This document shows, in pieces, positions 1 to 8,578 of a stretch of DNA of 64,000 bases. Position numbers and translations under genes: made by a program. Source of the DNA: Streptomyces zagrosensis (GTDB taxonomy: Bacteria > Actinomycetota > Actinomycetes > Streptomycetales > Streptomycetaceae); NCBI RefSeq assembly GCF_014203645.1, contig NZ_JACHJL010000001.1, forward strand, positions 372,001 through 436,000. The letters are read 5' to 3'. The notes beneath the pieces were generated by a model. That model searched no databases, was not told where the DNA came from, and worked only from the letters and a program-made list of their open reading frames with translations. How positions within the stretch are numbered: the stretch's first letter is position 1; each line of letters starts with the position of its first letter.

Positions 1-69
1 TAATACTGAGGTGTCGCCGGATCTGCCAAGCACCCCAGATCGGCCGTCTGACCTGCGAGGATAGGTACT

Positions 70-1431
70 ATGGATAAGCAGCAGGAGTTCGTGCTCCGCA
101 CGCTCGAAGAGCGCGACATCCGGTTCGTACGGCTGTGGTTCACCGATGTGCTCGGCTTCCTCAAATCCGTCGCGGTGGCCCCCGCCGAGCTGGAGCAGGC
201 GTTTGACGAGGGAATCGGCTTCGACGGCTCCGCGATCGAGGGCTTCGCCCGGGTCTACGAATCCGACATGATTGCGAAGCCAGATCCGGCCACCTTCCAA
301 ATCCTGCCGTGGCGCGCCGAGGCCCCCGGCACCGCACGGATGTTCTGCGACATCCTGATGCCGGACGGCTCACCGTCGTACGCCGACCCCCGCTACGTCC
401 TCAAGCGCATCCTCGCGAAAACCTCTGACCTGGGGTTCACCTTCTACACCCACCCCGAGATCGAGTTCTTCCTGCTGAAGAACAAGCCCGTCGATGGCAC
501 CCGGCCGGTACCCGCCGACTCTTCCGGCTACTTCGACCACACCCCGCAAAACGTCGGCATGGACTTCCGCCGCCAGGCGATCACCATGCTCGAATCCATG
601 GGCATCTCGGTCGAGTTCTCCCACCACGAGGGCGCGCCAGGCCAGCAAGAAATCGATCTGCGCTACGCCGACGCGCTCTCCACCGCCGACAACGTCATGA
701 CCTTCCGCCTCGTCATGAAGCAGGTCGCGCTGGAACAGGGCGTACAGGCCACCTTCATGCCCAAGCCGTTCTCGGAATACCCCGGCTCCGGTATGCACAC
801 CCACCTCTCACTCTTCGAGGGCGACCGCAACGCCTTCCACGAGTCCGGTGCCGAGTACCAGCTCTCCAAGGTTGGCCGGTCCTTCATCGCGGGCCTGCTC
901 AAGCACGCCGCGGAAACCTCCGCCGTGACCAACCAGTGGGTCAACTCGTACAAACGCATCTGGGGCGGCTCCCAACGCACCGCGGGCGCGGGCGGCGAGG
1001 CACCCTCGTACATCTGCTGGGGCCACAACAACCGCTCCGCGCTGATCCGGGTACCGATGTACAAGCCCGGTAAAACCGGCTCAACTCGCGTGGAGGTCCG
1101 CTCCATCGACTCCGGCGCCAACCCCTACCTGACGTACGCGGTCCTGCTAGCGGCCGGGCTGAAGGGCGTCGAGGAGGGCTACGAACTCCCGGCCGGCGCC
1201 GACGACGACGTGTGGGCGCTGTCCGACTCCGAACGGCGCGCCATGGGCATCGAACCCTTCCCACAAAACCTCGGCGAGGCGATCGCCCTCATGGAGCGGA
1301 GCGAACTCGTGGCGGAGACGCTGGGAGAGCACGTCTTCGACTTCTTCCTGCGCAACAAGAAGCAGGAGTGGGAGGAGTACCGCTCCGAGGTCACGGCGTT
1401 CGAACTGCGGAAGATGCTGCCGGTGTTGTAG
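70..1431 (+). CDS. glnA2: Glutamine synthetase-like enzyme, GlnA2 type
   Basis: A 453-residue type I glutamine synthetase fold, complete. Visible motifs are the Asp latch in FDGSAIEGF (D52), the metal-binding HPEIEF (residues 128-133), EGAPGQQEID (187-196), GSGMHTH (239-245), and an RVEVRSIDSGANPYL segment that supplies the catalytic Arg/Glu. The adenylylation loop of housekeeping GlnA (NLYDLPPEE with its Tyr) is not recognisable; the equivalent stretch reads GYELPAGADDD. That fits the actinomycete GlnA2 family, reported in S. coelicolor as a gamma-glutamylpolyamine synthetase rather than a glutamine producer. A GAGG ribosome site lies 9 nt before the ATG. The next gene is convergent. The substrate is inferred from family resemblance, so polyamine versus ammonia is not settled by sequence alone. 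Confidence 0.85.
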   Translation: MDKQQEFVLRTLEERDIRFVRLWFTDVLGFLKSVAVAPAELEQAFDEGIGFDGSAIEGFARVYESDMIAKPDPATFQILPWRAEAPGTARMFCDILMPDGSPSYADPRYVLKRILAKTSDLGFTFYTHPEIEFFLLKNKPVDGTRPVPADSSGYFDHTPQNVGMDFRRQAITMLESMGISVEFSHHEGAPGQQEIDLRYADALSTADNVMTFRLVMKQVALEQGVQATFMPKPFSEYPGSGMHTHLSLFEGDRNAFHESGAEYQLSKVGRSFIAGLLKHAAETSAVTNQWVNSYKRIWGGSQRTAGAGGEAPSYICWGHNNRSALIRVPMYKPGKTGSTRVEVRSIDSGANPYLTYAVLLAAGLKGVEEGYELPAGADDDVWALSDSERRAMGIEPFPQNLGEAIALMERSELVAETLGEHVFDFFLRNKKQEWEEYRSEVTAFELRKMLPVL

Positions 1432-1516
1432 GGCGGCGCGCCCCTGGCGGGTGGCCGGGGTGGGGGGCTTGGCGCGGGTCTCGTGGAGTGCGGCACCAGG
1501 CGGGCCCTGTGGGTGT

Positions 1517-1535
1517 GCCCGCGTCGTTCGCGGGC
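1517..1535 (+). terminator. Possible terminator hairpin after glnA2
   Basis: GCCCGCG and CGCGGGC are separated by the 5-nt loop TCGTT. The hairpin lies about 85 nt after the glnA2 stop, in the gap between convergent genes. There is no T tract, which is common in Streptomyces terminators. Confidence 0.45.
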
Positions 1536-1645
1536 CGCATCGGTGTTCCCGTAGCTGAGGCACCGGGCGCGGATAGCGGGTTGGTTGCTCGGGGGCGGCG
1601 CCGCAGCGCTGAGGCGGCCTGGACGAATGAACGTTCCGGGCCCGC

Positions 1646-2875
1646 CTAAGCCCAAACGCCTACGTGTTGGGCGATACGGTGAAGCTCAGCGCGTGTGTCC
1701 GGGCGGGGTCGCTGCAGCAAGTTCTGCACTGCCCCCTTTACCAGGGAGGAGTACCGGGCCTCCTCCGGTGACGTCTCGATGATCTGCCGCAACATCCACA
1801 GGGCGCCGAAATCGTCCCCGCTTAGCCGGTGGGCGTGCATCACCTCAACCCGGTAGCGAGTCGTCCGCTCCAGCGGTAGCACTCCGCCGGGCTCGGGCAC
1901 TTCTACATCGTCGGCGAGCCGCAGGGCCTCGCTGACGTCACCTTCCTCGGCCGCGAGGTGCACCCCGTGCATCCGGACGTTGGTGGGCCCGAAACTCGTA
2001 TGGAAGTCGTTGCGATCGACCCCGATTCGTTCGGCGACCACATCGGCAGATCGCAGCATGTCCCACGCCGTAGGCGCCTTGTTGTCCCGAACGGCAGCGA
2101 TGACCGCAGCCAGGTGCAGGGCACCGTACGCCGACAAATGCTCCGGTGACGGGTCATCGCCGGGGCGGCAATGGGCGATCGTGCTGCGGGCGAGTTCCAA
2201 CGAGTCGGCCACTTCGCCAGAGCTGGTCAGGATGCCGCACACGTTCCAAGCGGCAGCAGCCGTCAGCGCCAGGTCACCAGTTTCGTCCGCGATCTGCATA
2301 GCCCGGTCCGCAGCACGAAGGGACAGTTTTCGCTCGCCCAGTCGCCGCAGGAACACCTGGTGCAGGTGTAACAGTGATACGAGCGCATGGACCGCGGTCA
2401 GCTCCTCACCTCCGCGAGTGGCGCGCAGTGTGGTGTACGCCTCGGCGAGCAGCCCCGGCAGCATCTCGCCGACCGGCTCATACCGTTCGACTTGAGTCTC
2501 GTAAATGCCCCACGCCTCGGCGACTCGCTCGGCAAGTTGCTGCGCGGTCAGTGGGTCGCCGGGGAGTCCGACACCGAGCAACGATGGGGGTGCATTGAGA
2601 GCGCGCCGGATACCGGGCACTGCGGGGTGTTCTGGGCCGACGAGGCTGAGGTTGAGCGAGGGGCCGACGAGGTCGCCGACGTTGTTGAGTCCGAGTTCGC
2701 GGGCAATCCGAATCAGCATGCTCAGTGAGTCGAGGGGAAGAACCCCGCGCTCAACCTTGCTCAGCCAATCCTCGGAACGGTCCACCAAGCCCGCGACGGC
2801 GGCCTGGGTGCGGCCGGCCTTGGTGCGGTAGTAGGCGATCCGTTCTCCCGTTGTCATGCCGGTGTGATCGATCAT
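1646..2875 (-). CDS. XRE-family helix-turn-helix regulator with TPR-like C-terminus
   Basis: About 409 residues. The N-terminal 70 residues hold an XRE helix-turn-helix (TTGERIAYYRTKAGRTQ, then SEDWLSKVERG as recognition region). The rest is alpha-helical and TPR-like, with no catalytic motif. The ATG at 2875 is chosen because AAGGGG sits 8 nt upstream; a GTG at 2902 is in frame but has no ribosome site. The C-terminal part contains SFGPTNVRMH, which recurs as SFGPTNVRIH in the XRE gene at 6966-8198, so the two are paralogues. It lies 84 nt downstream of the three coupled genes 4475-2960 on the same strand and may be their regulator or the last gene of that operon. Ligand and targets are unknown. 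Confidence 0.8.
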   Translation of the reverse strand: MIDHTGMTTGERIAYYRTKAGRTQAAVAGLVDRSEDWLSKVERGVLPLDSLSMLIRIARELGLNNVGDLVGPSLNLSLVGPEHPAVPGIRRALNAPPSLLGVGLPGDPLTAQQLAERVAEAWGIYETQVERYEPVGEMLPGLLAEAYTTLRATRGGEELTAVHALVSLLHLHQVFLRRLGERKLSLRAADRAMQIADETGDLALTAAAAWNVCGILTSSGEVADSLELARSTIAHCRPGDDPSPEHLSAYGALHLAAVIAAVRDNKAPTAWDMLRSADVVAERIGVDRNDFHTSFGPTNVRMHGVHLAAEEGDVSEALRLADDVEVPEPGGVLPLERTTRYRVEVMHAHRLSGDDFGALWMLRQIIETSPEEARYSSLVKGAVQNLLQRPRPDTRAELHRIAQHVGVWA

Positions 2876-2959
2876 GTGGGTCCCCTTGATGGGTGGGAGC
2901 ACTCACGGCCAGCGTACGGCTGACTGATTGCCGGGCGGCGGGGCCCAGCGGGGGCACGA

Positions 2960-3250
2960 TCAACCCCCGGGCTCGTACTCGGCGGCGGGTCCGATGTCCT
3001 CGGCGGGGGTGATGAGCCACCCGTAAGTGATGGTGGCGGTGTAGTGCAGGTGCCGACCACCGGGGTGGTCGATGGCGGCGTGAGTGCGGCACCAGCGTTG
3101 CGCCTGGCTGTGCTGGCCCGTTGGACCTTCGGCGGTCGGTTGCGGGGACTGCTCACCGCAGGTGGCACACGTGGCACGGGCGGTGTAGGGCTCGGCGTCG
3201 AGGTCGGGGCCGATGGTCATGTCTACGAAGCGGTAGGTGCTGCGGGTCAT
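2960..3250 (-). CDS. Small conserved Streptomyces protein (DUF7848-like)
   Basis: A 96-residue soluble protein starting MTRSTYRFVDM, with a CATCGE cysteine pair and a third Cys in WCRTHAAIDH. The beginning and Cys/His layout resemble the DUF7848 small proteins often encoded beside Streptomyces XRE regulators; the Cys/His set could bind zinc. The start overlaps the stop of the upstream gene by ATGA, so translation is coupled. Function unknown; the family call is from memory. Confidence 0.7.
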   Translation of the reverse strand: MTRSTYRFVDMTIGPDLDAEPYTARATCATCGEQSPQPTAEGPTGQHSQAQRWCRTHAAIDHPGGRHLHYTATITYGWLITPAEDIGPAAEYEPGG

Positions 3251-3723
3251 GTGGTTGGCCCTTTTGTGAGTGCTTGTGTCCCGAGTGCTTGTGTTTCGAG
3301 TGCTTGTGTGCCGTGGATGTGGAGGGCGGCGGGTTCGAGGAATGTGGCGAGGGTGTAGGGGTCGGTGAGGTAGTGGCCTGTCCAGGTGTGGGGGATGCGC
3401 CAGTAGATGCCGGGGCTGGTGCGGTGGTGTGCGGGTGGCACGGCGACGTAATGGGCGCCGCGTTCGCCGGTGATGAGGGTGACGTGGTGGCTCATGCGGT
3501 CCCAGGGCAGGCCGGGTTGGCGGGTGGCCGGACCCTTGGGGACGAGCCAGTAGGCGGAGCCGCCGAAGGCGTCGATGATGGTTGCGGAGGTGGGGTGTTC
3601 GTGGTCGAGGAAGGCGAACGCGCAGCGGGCGACCGCGACGTTGGTACGCACCGCGTCCCAGACGTGGCCTGCGGGGAGCGGTAGGGCGTCGGTGCTGGCG
3701 GGTGGGGACCAGGGGAGGTTCAT
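3247..3723 (-). CDS. Unknown protein, middle gene of a coupled trio
   Basis: 158 residues, no recognised family, no signal peptide or membrane segment. The start at 3723 overlaps the upstream stop by ATGA, and the stop overlaps the next start by ATGA. The central part reads WLVPKG, then YVAVPP, then YWRIP and LTDPYTLA. The same order of short blocks (WLIEPN, FLFVPG, WWRI, LLTDAPRLA) occurs in the C-terminal half of the neighbour at 3720-4475, suggesting the two share a domain by duplication. The C-terminus carries a threefold pentapeptide (GTQAL/ETQAL/GTQAL) encoded by a 15-bp tandem repeat. Confidence 0.65.
   Translation of the reverse strand: MNLPWSPPASTDALPLPAGHVWDAVRTNVAVARCAFAFLDHEHPTSATIIDAFGGSAYWLVPKGPATRQPGLPWDRMSHHVTLITGERGAHYVAVPPAHHRTSPGIYWRIPHTWTGHYLTDPYTLATFLEPAALHIHGTQALETQALGTQALTKGPTT
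3268..3312 (-). repeat. Three tandem 15-bp units inside a coding region
   Basis: Three consecutive units, each starting GAGTGCTTGTGT and differing only in the last three bases. They lie in frame at the 3' end of the 3247-3723 gene and encode the pentapeptide repeat there. Likely a slippage expansion. Confidence 0.9.
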
Positions 3724-4475
3724 CGCGCCGCGCCGCCTGGGGTGCGGTGGTGCAGGGTGGTGGTGATGGCGTCGGCGAGGCGGGGAGCGTCGGTGAGCAG
3801 CCGGTCCGGCTCGGGTGTGATGCGCCACCATACGAGGTGGTCTCGGGTCATGCCGGGGACGAAGAGGAAGCTGCCGTCGTCCCCGGCCAGGGTGCACCTG
3901 TCGTCTGCGCGCAGGTGCTGCACGGCTGGAGCGTTGGGCTCGATGAGCCAGGTCAGGTGCGGTTCGATGTCCTCCTGGATCACCGCACCGCTGGTGTCAC
4001 CGAGCTGAGCGAGGACCCGGTTGCCGAGATGCAGCGGCAACGTGAGGGCGTGCCACCCCAGTTCACCGACCCGCGTCCAGCGGACGCCGCCGCCGTCTGG
4101 AATCCAGTCGGGGAAGGTGGAGACGTCTCTCAGAGCTGCCAGAAGAGCGGCCCCATCTGTATGCCAGTTGATATCTGGGTGAATATGCCAGACCGGGCCC
4201 GGTCCCTGCGTTCGCCGTGACGGTGGGATCGAGAGTTGCCGGCGGACGCTCAGAGCCCATGTGTCGGGCACGTGTGTGGCGACCGTCTTCCTCGTACCGG
4301 GCGCGATGAAAAAGTACAGATCGTCCGATGTTTCGAGGACAGCTCCGATGCGAGGGCTAAGAGCCTTCAGGGTCGCAATGCCTGCGGAGCGTGGCACCCG
4401 CATAGCGTTCCACTCAACGCGGGTCAGGGGCAGAGTGCAGCCGTCCGCTGCGACTAGCGAATGGTGTGTGTCCAT
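3720..4475 (-). CDS. Unknown protein, first gene of a coupled trio
   Basis: 251 residues, soluble, no recognised family. The C-terminal 100 residues share a block order with the downstream protein (WLI, FVPG, WWRI, LLTDAPRLA). It is the promoter-proximal gene of a minus-strand operon whose next two genes start in ATGA overlaps. The 190-nt gap to the divergent gene at 4667 must hold both promoters. AT-richer third positions than in the flanking core genes suggest accessory origin. Confidence 0.65.
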   Translation of the reverse strand: MDTHHSLVAADGCTLPLTRVEWNAMRVPRSAGIATLKALSPRIGAVLETSDDLYFFIAPGTRKTVATHVPDTWALSVRRQLSIPPSRRTQGPGPVWHIHPDINWHTDGAALLAALRDVSTFPDWIPDGGGVRWTRVGELGWHALTLPLHLGNRVLAQLGDTSGAVIQEDIEPHLTWLIEPNAPAVQHLRADDRCTLAGDDGSFLFVPGMTRDHLVWWRITPEPDRLLTDAPRLADAITTTLHHRTPGGAAR

Positions 4476-4666
4476 GGGGCCTCCGGTCCTCGGAAGGTGA
4501 TGTGCGTTACAGCGTGCCTTTGGGGAGGACTCTGGACGAGGACTTACAGCGGACTTTTATGGGACGCGTTAAGGACTTCTTGGCACCTTGAAGGGTGACA
4601 GTGAGGGCTAGAGGGGTCCATCCTGGCATTCTGGCGGTACATCCGCGTCCGCTACCGGAGGTGAAG

Positions 4667-5932
4667 GTGCCACGATCCGTAGGCAACACCGCGCTCAAGG
4701 CCGCTCGCGCAGCGGCTGGTTACCGCTCTCAAGGGGCTCTGGCGACCGCCATGACGAAGGCTGCCCCATCCCTGGGCATCCGGGGCCTGTCTGTGGGCGT
4801 CCGGCAGGTTCGCCGGTGGGAGTCAGCTGTACCGCCGTGGCCGCAACCCGACCACCAGAGAGTCCTCATCCATCTTCTCGGTCAGCCCATCGAGCAACTT
4901 GGCTTCACCCCGCCATGGGGTGCGAGCATTGAACGGCCACAACAGCGGCGGCCAGGACCCTCGGGTGGCGCATCCTCGCTGGCCACCGTGCCCGTGCAAG
5001 CCACCTCGGTCTCCCACCCTGTCAGCGTGGGTGTCCAGTACGAGACCATCACGCGCGCACACCGAAATCTGTACTGGGCCATCGCTCCCACCGCACTCCA
5101 TCTGACCGCTCTCGAACATGCCCGTCTGGGTTGCGCGATCCTTCCCGAGACCACCGGAGTGGTCCGCCGGAGGTGTGCCACGGCACTCGCCGAGTCGTAC
5201 CTTCTCGTCGCCCGTATTGAGTTCTTCGACCTCCGTGACCCCGACCGCGCAGCCGATACCCTGACCCGCGCCCTTCAAGCGGCAGGGGAGGCCGACGACC
5301 CGTTGCTGGGCGCCGCCATCTTGGCCCACACCGCCTTCATCCCTGGCTGGGCCGGGCGGCGGGACGAGGCTGCGGAACGCATGGTCGCGGCTCGGACTTA
5401 CGCGCGTCGAGGGCCCGCGCCCGCCACATTGCTGGCGTGGCTGGACGCTGTTGAGGCCGAATGTGAGACCCGGTGCGGCAATTGCCGTACCGCATTGCAC
5501 CTCATCGGTCATGGTGAGGACCTGCTCGCAGCCGGAAGCGACCATCCGACACCCGAGTGGTTGGACTGGTTCGACTCCATCCGGTTGGCCGCTTTCAAGG
5601 GGAACACCCAGCTCAAGGCCGGCCATTTCCCCCAGGCACGGGAAACGCTACTCGCGGTCTTGGAGCAACTTCCCCCCGAGTCCGACAAGCAACGCAGTGT
5701 GGTCTTCGGCGACTTGGCGGCGGTCGAGGCCGCTACGGGCCACCCCGAGGCCGCGTGCGAGGCTGCGAGTAAGGCACTTGATCAGCTCGCGATCACCTGG
5801 TATGCGACGGGTATGGACCGTGTCAAGGAGGTACGCCGCGCGCTGGCCCCATGGCAGAACGAACGGTGCGTCCGCAGCCTGGACGACCGGCTGTACGGAT
5901 GGGGCACGACGGTCAGCGCTCTCGCTCGTTGA
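4667..5932 (+). CDS. Putative DNA-binding protein with TPR-like C-terminal domain
   Basis: About 421 residues. The N-terminal 80 residues look like a divergent helix-turn-helix module (TALKAARAAAGYRSQGAL, then VRQVRRWE). The remaining 300 residues are helical repeats (SYLLVARIEFFDLRDPDRA, ARETLLAVLEQLPPE) of the sort used by Streptomyces TPR regulators. The GTG at 4667 follows GGAGG by 5 nt; a GTG two codons earlier (4661) is also possible. Its 3' end overlaps the convergent HAD gene by 20 bp. Target and signal unknown. Confidence 0.7.
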   Translation: MPRSVGNTALKAARAAAGYRSQGALATAMTKAAPSLGIRGLSVGVRQVRRWESAVPPWPQPDHQRVLIHLLGQPIEQLGFTPPWGASIERPQQRRPGPSGGASSLATVPVQATSVSHPVSVGVQYETITRAHRNLYWAIAPTALHLTALEHARLGCAILPETTGVVRRRCATALAESYLLVARIEFFDLRDPDRAADTLTRALQAAGEADDPLLGAAILAHTAFIPGWAGRRDEAAERMVAARTYARRGPAPATLLAWLDAVEAECETRCGNCRTALHLIGHGEDLLAAGSDHPTPEWLDWFDSIRLAAFKGNTQLKAGHFPQARETLLAVLEQLPPESDKQRSVVFGDLAAVEAATGHPEAACEAASKALDQLAITWYATGMDRVKEVRRALAPWQNERCVRSLDDRLYGWGTTVSALAR

Positions 5933-6575
5933 AGTTCAAGATCAGCCCGGACAGCTCGCGTAGGCTCTCGACTCGGAACGTCGGGAGCTTTTGCGCGTCC
6001 TCGCTCGACCACTGGATGACGCCCCAAGGACCGCGCCGGATCAGTGCGGTGTGCATCCCGGCAACTCGGGCGGGAGCGATGTCATTGTCCACGCGGTCGC
6101 CGACGTACAGCGTCTCCTCGGCGCTGAAGGGCACGACCTCGGTGACGCGCTCGAAGAACAGTGGCTCCGGCTTGGCAGCGCCCCAGTCATCGGAGGTGCC
6201 GATTAGGTCCACGTCGTCAGTGAAGAGCTCTCGCAGAATCTTTCCCGCTCGCACGGTCTGGTTCCCCGCGATGCCCAGCCACAGACCGTCAGCGCGCAGT
6301 TGTCGTAGCGCCGGCCGCACATCTGCATACAGGTCCCCCTCGCCGAAACTCTCCGGCTGCCCGGCCTCCGCACGACGGTCCCGCTCGGCGTATAGGTCGA
6401 AGCCTGGCCGGAACATGCGGAAGGTTTCTCGATAGTCCTGCCCCTGAGCGATGACCGCACCGAACATGGCCGCGAAGGTATGCCGCGGCACACCCAGCCA
6501 GTCAGCCCAAGTTCCGTACTCTCGCGTTTCGTCAACCAGGCACTCACCGACATCGAAGACCACCGCGCGAATCAT
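5913..6575 (-). CDS. HAD-superfamily hydrolase
   Basis: 220 residues with the four HAD motifs: FDVGECLVDE (nucleophile Asp; the usual second Asp is Gly), GIAGNQT (motif II), KPEP (motif III Lys) and GDRVDND (motif IV). A cap domain lies between motifs I and II, as in the HAD-IA subfamily. The DxG form of motif I is tolerated in this subfamily. Substrate unknown. The start overlaps the stop of the small gene upstream by ATGA, so the two form a coupled pair. Confidence 0.85.
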   Translation of the reverse strand: MIRAVVFDVGECLVDETREYGTWADWLGVPRHTFAAMFGAVIAQGQDYRETFRMFRPGFDLYAERDRRAEAGQPESFGEGDLYADVRPALRQLRADGLWLGIAGNQTVRAGKILRELFTDDVDLIGTSDDWGAAKPEPLFFERVTEVVPFSAEETLYVGDRVDNDIAPARVAGMHTALIRRGPWGVIQWSSEDAQKLPTFRVESLRELSGLILNFNERER

Positions 6576-6859
6576 GGGAAGCAGGTTAGAGGACGGCCGG
6601 CGGGGCTGCGGCTCGGTGAGTTGGACGATGGCTCGTCTTCGTTCGCCCGCGATATAACGACCCCTGAAGGGGCGCCGCGCCGCCCTTCAACGAGTCTCCG
6701 GCCACGCGGGGCGCTACCGGGCCCCGGGCACCACTCCATGCCGTCCGTGTGCGCCAGCCCGGGGGTGAAGTCGCTCGCGCAGTTCTCTTTCACGACGCTT
6801 GCGGTCGGCTCGGTGGTGGTGCGCCATTGGCGGGCGGCGTACGGCGTGGAAGTGAACAT
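6572..6859 (-). CDS. Small unknown protein coupled to the HAD gene
   Basis: 95 residues, MFTSTPYAARQWRTT at the N-terminus, two cysteines in the first half, and a low-complexity Arg/Ser/Pro second half. Two points support it being real: an AAGGGG ribosome site 7 nt before the ATG, and a stop that overlaps the HAD start by ATGA. The ribosome site sits inside an inverted repeat (6862-6899). The low-complexity second half leaves some doubt about the frame. Confidence 0.5.
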   Translation of the reverse strand: MFTSTPYAARQWRTTTEPTASVVKENCASDFTPGLAHTDGMEWCPGPGSAPRGRRLVEGRRGAPSGVVISRANEDEPSSNSPSRSPAGRPLTCFP

Positions 6860-6861
6860 GG

Positions 6862-6899
6862 ATGATCCCCTTGGCAATCGCTGTCGATAAGGGAATCAT
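6862..6899 (-). promoter_or_regulatory. Inverted repeat covering the ribosome site of the 6572-6859 gene
   Basis: ATGATCCCCTT and AAGGGAATCAT form an 11-bp stem with one mismatch around a 16-nt loop. Read on the minus strand, the distal arm contains the AAGGGG ribosome site, so folding would hide it. It could equally be an operator for the adjacent XRE regulator. Confidence 0.45.
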
Positions 6900-6915
6900 T
6901 CCGTCTAGTAGCTGT
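6864..6915 (-). repeat. Copy A of a 52-nt duplicated element
   Basis: Aligns without gaps to 9327-9378 at roughly two-thirds identity, with most differences transitions. On the minus strand both can be read as a G-x-IPL-x-x-A-x-x-x-GI peptide, so the element could be a translated leader or a structured RNA. Copy A overlaps the regulatory hairpin between the XRE gene and the small gene. Confidence 0.5.
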
Positions 6916-6965
6916 CTTGACCGCACAGAAATATGCGGATGAACTTCTAGAGAGTTACTTGACAG

Positions 6966-8198
6966 CTACGCGCCGACCCAGTGGGCGAAGGCGGCCAACT
7001 CCTCGTCCTGCGACCGATCCAGCCGCACCAGCGTGCCCGACACCGCGCGCACGGTCGGGTGAAACCGCGTGTGGTTCGGACTCAGAGTCCTTGCGCGGCG
7101 TAGAGACGCGAACGACTGAGCACGGTGCCCCTCTGCGAGCTGGGCCGATGCGACATCAATGTGGTGATGGCTCGCCCGCTCGGCTGCGAGATCCAGCGGT
7201 AGCGCCCACTCGTCGCGTTGTTGGTCCTCGCCCCATTCGGCGAGCCTCGCCAGTGCCTGCTCCGTGTCACCTGAGTCGATGAGGCTCGCAATCTCATGAA
7301 TACGCACGTTGGTGGGGCCGAAGCTCATCTCGTAGTGATCCGTGTCGCGCTCCCCGAGGAAGGCGGCGGTGGCCCGAGCCTCAATCAGGCGCTGCTGAGC
7401 ACGGTCGGGGAAGCCGTCGCGTGCCTCCAGGATGGCGAGCTTGAGGAGGATGCCTCCGTGAACAGCGAGCTGTGGGTCGGACAGTGACTCTTCCGGAGCG
7501 AGGTGAGACACCTCCTGTTCCAGGCCGGTCAGGACTCGTCGGGCCGACTGGAAAGAGCCAACGCGAAGCATGGCCCCGGCCTTGAGGTATGCGGCGGTGA
7601 CCTGCATCAGTGGATCTGCCGACCTGTCCGCTGCCCACTGCACGCGCTCGATCGCCGCCATGGACAAGTCGTGGTAGCCCAGTTTGTGAGCCAGGCTGTT
7701 CGAGGCACGGTAGGCCCTGGCAAGCCACCAGAACGCACACCGACGATCCTCCTCAACACGCGCCCCGAGGGCCAAGTGCGTCAACTCGGCCAGCAGCGGC
7801 GGCAGCAGTGGGCCCATGGGTACGTACCGGCCGTCTTGGCGCATCCGCGCCACGGTCTCCGCTTCGGCGGCGAGCACGGGAAGTGGCCGGGGTGCGACCG
7901 CCAGATCGTCCGGGCTGTCGTAGGTGAGCATGATGCGCCGCAGTTCAGGGATGACGCCCTGCACCTGGTCCTCAGCCTCCGCACCGTTCATGTAGGGCTG
8001 GCCGGTGATCCGCTCAGGGCCAACGCTGAGCGCCTGCGCGAGCTTGGCAATGATGCCCGGCGGGACGGTTCGGGACCCGCGTTCGTACTTCTCCATGCTG
8101 GAGACCGACACGTTGACCTTCGTGGCGAGCTGGCGGACGGACAACTTGCGGATCTTGCGGACCTCGGAGATGTTGTGCCCGATATGCGGACTGCTCAT
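6966..8198 (-). CDS. XRE-family helix-turn-helix regulator with TPR-like C-terminus
   Basis: 410 residues. An N-terminal XRE helix-turn-helix (ISEVRKIRKLSVRQLATK, then SVSSMEKYERG) is followed by a long helical domain with the SFGPTNVRIHE signature shared with the 1646-2875 protein. A GGGGGG ribosome site precedes the ATG by 4 nt. It is upstream of and on the same strand as the small gene/HAD pair, 106 nt away, and divergent from the HAD gene at 8579. Likely a local regulator. Confidence 0.8.
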   Translation of the reverse strand: MSSPHIGHNISEVRKIRKLSVRQLATKVNVSVSSMEKYERGSRTVPPGIIAKLAQALSVGPERITGQPYMNGAEAEDQVQGVIPELRRIMLTYDSPDDLAVAPRPLPVLAAEAETVARMRQDGRYVPMGPLLPPLLAELTHLALGARVEEDRRCAFWWLARAYRASNSLAHKLGYHDLSMAAIERVQWAADRSADPLMQVTAAYLKAGAMLRVGSFQSARRVLTGLEQEVSHLAPEESLSDPQLAVHGGILLKLAILEARDGFPDRAQQRLIEARATAAFLGERDTDHYEMSFGPTNVRIHEIASLIDSGDTEQALARLAEWGEDQQRDEWALPLDLAAERASHHHIDVASAQLAEGHRAQSFASLRRARTLSPNHTRFHPTVRAVSGTLVRLDRSQDEELAAFAHWVGA

Positions 8199-8578
8199 GA
8201 TGCCCCCCAGCGCGCTCGGTGTCGTCGCCAGCGTACGGGCGGGGCGTCAGCGACGAGTAGAACCGCGTGTGCACGACCCCACAAGCGTCCGGACACTTGC
8301 TGCCGAGGGAGCTCCAGCCGGAATGCGCTCACTGGCCTTCGCCGATTGGTGGGGTCGGCATTACTCCTAGCCGGCGCTGCGAAAAGGTCGGCGCCCTGTA
8401 GCCATGCTCGACAGTGGCTCGCACGTCGGCAGCGGAGCCGATGAGCGCCGCCACGCGTTTCTACGTCCGGGTGGCCTAGGTAGTGCTCGATCGCGCCCCG
8501 ATGGGCAGTTCGGGTGCGACCATGCCAGCCTCCGTTGAGAGTGTTCAGCGTGGAGTCCGACGAGGGGCGGTTGCAGCG
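8199..8578. other. Divergent intergenic region
   Basis: 380 bp between two diverging genes. I see no convincing gene, hairpin or repeat. It must contain the promoters for the XRE gene and the HAD gene, but no clear -35/-10 pair stands out. Confidence 0.6.
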
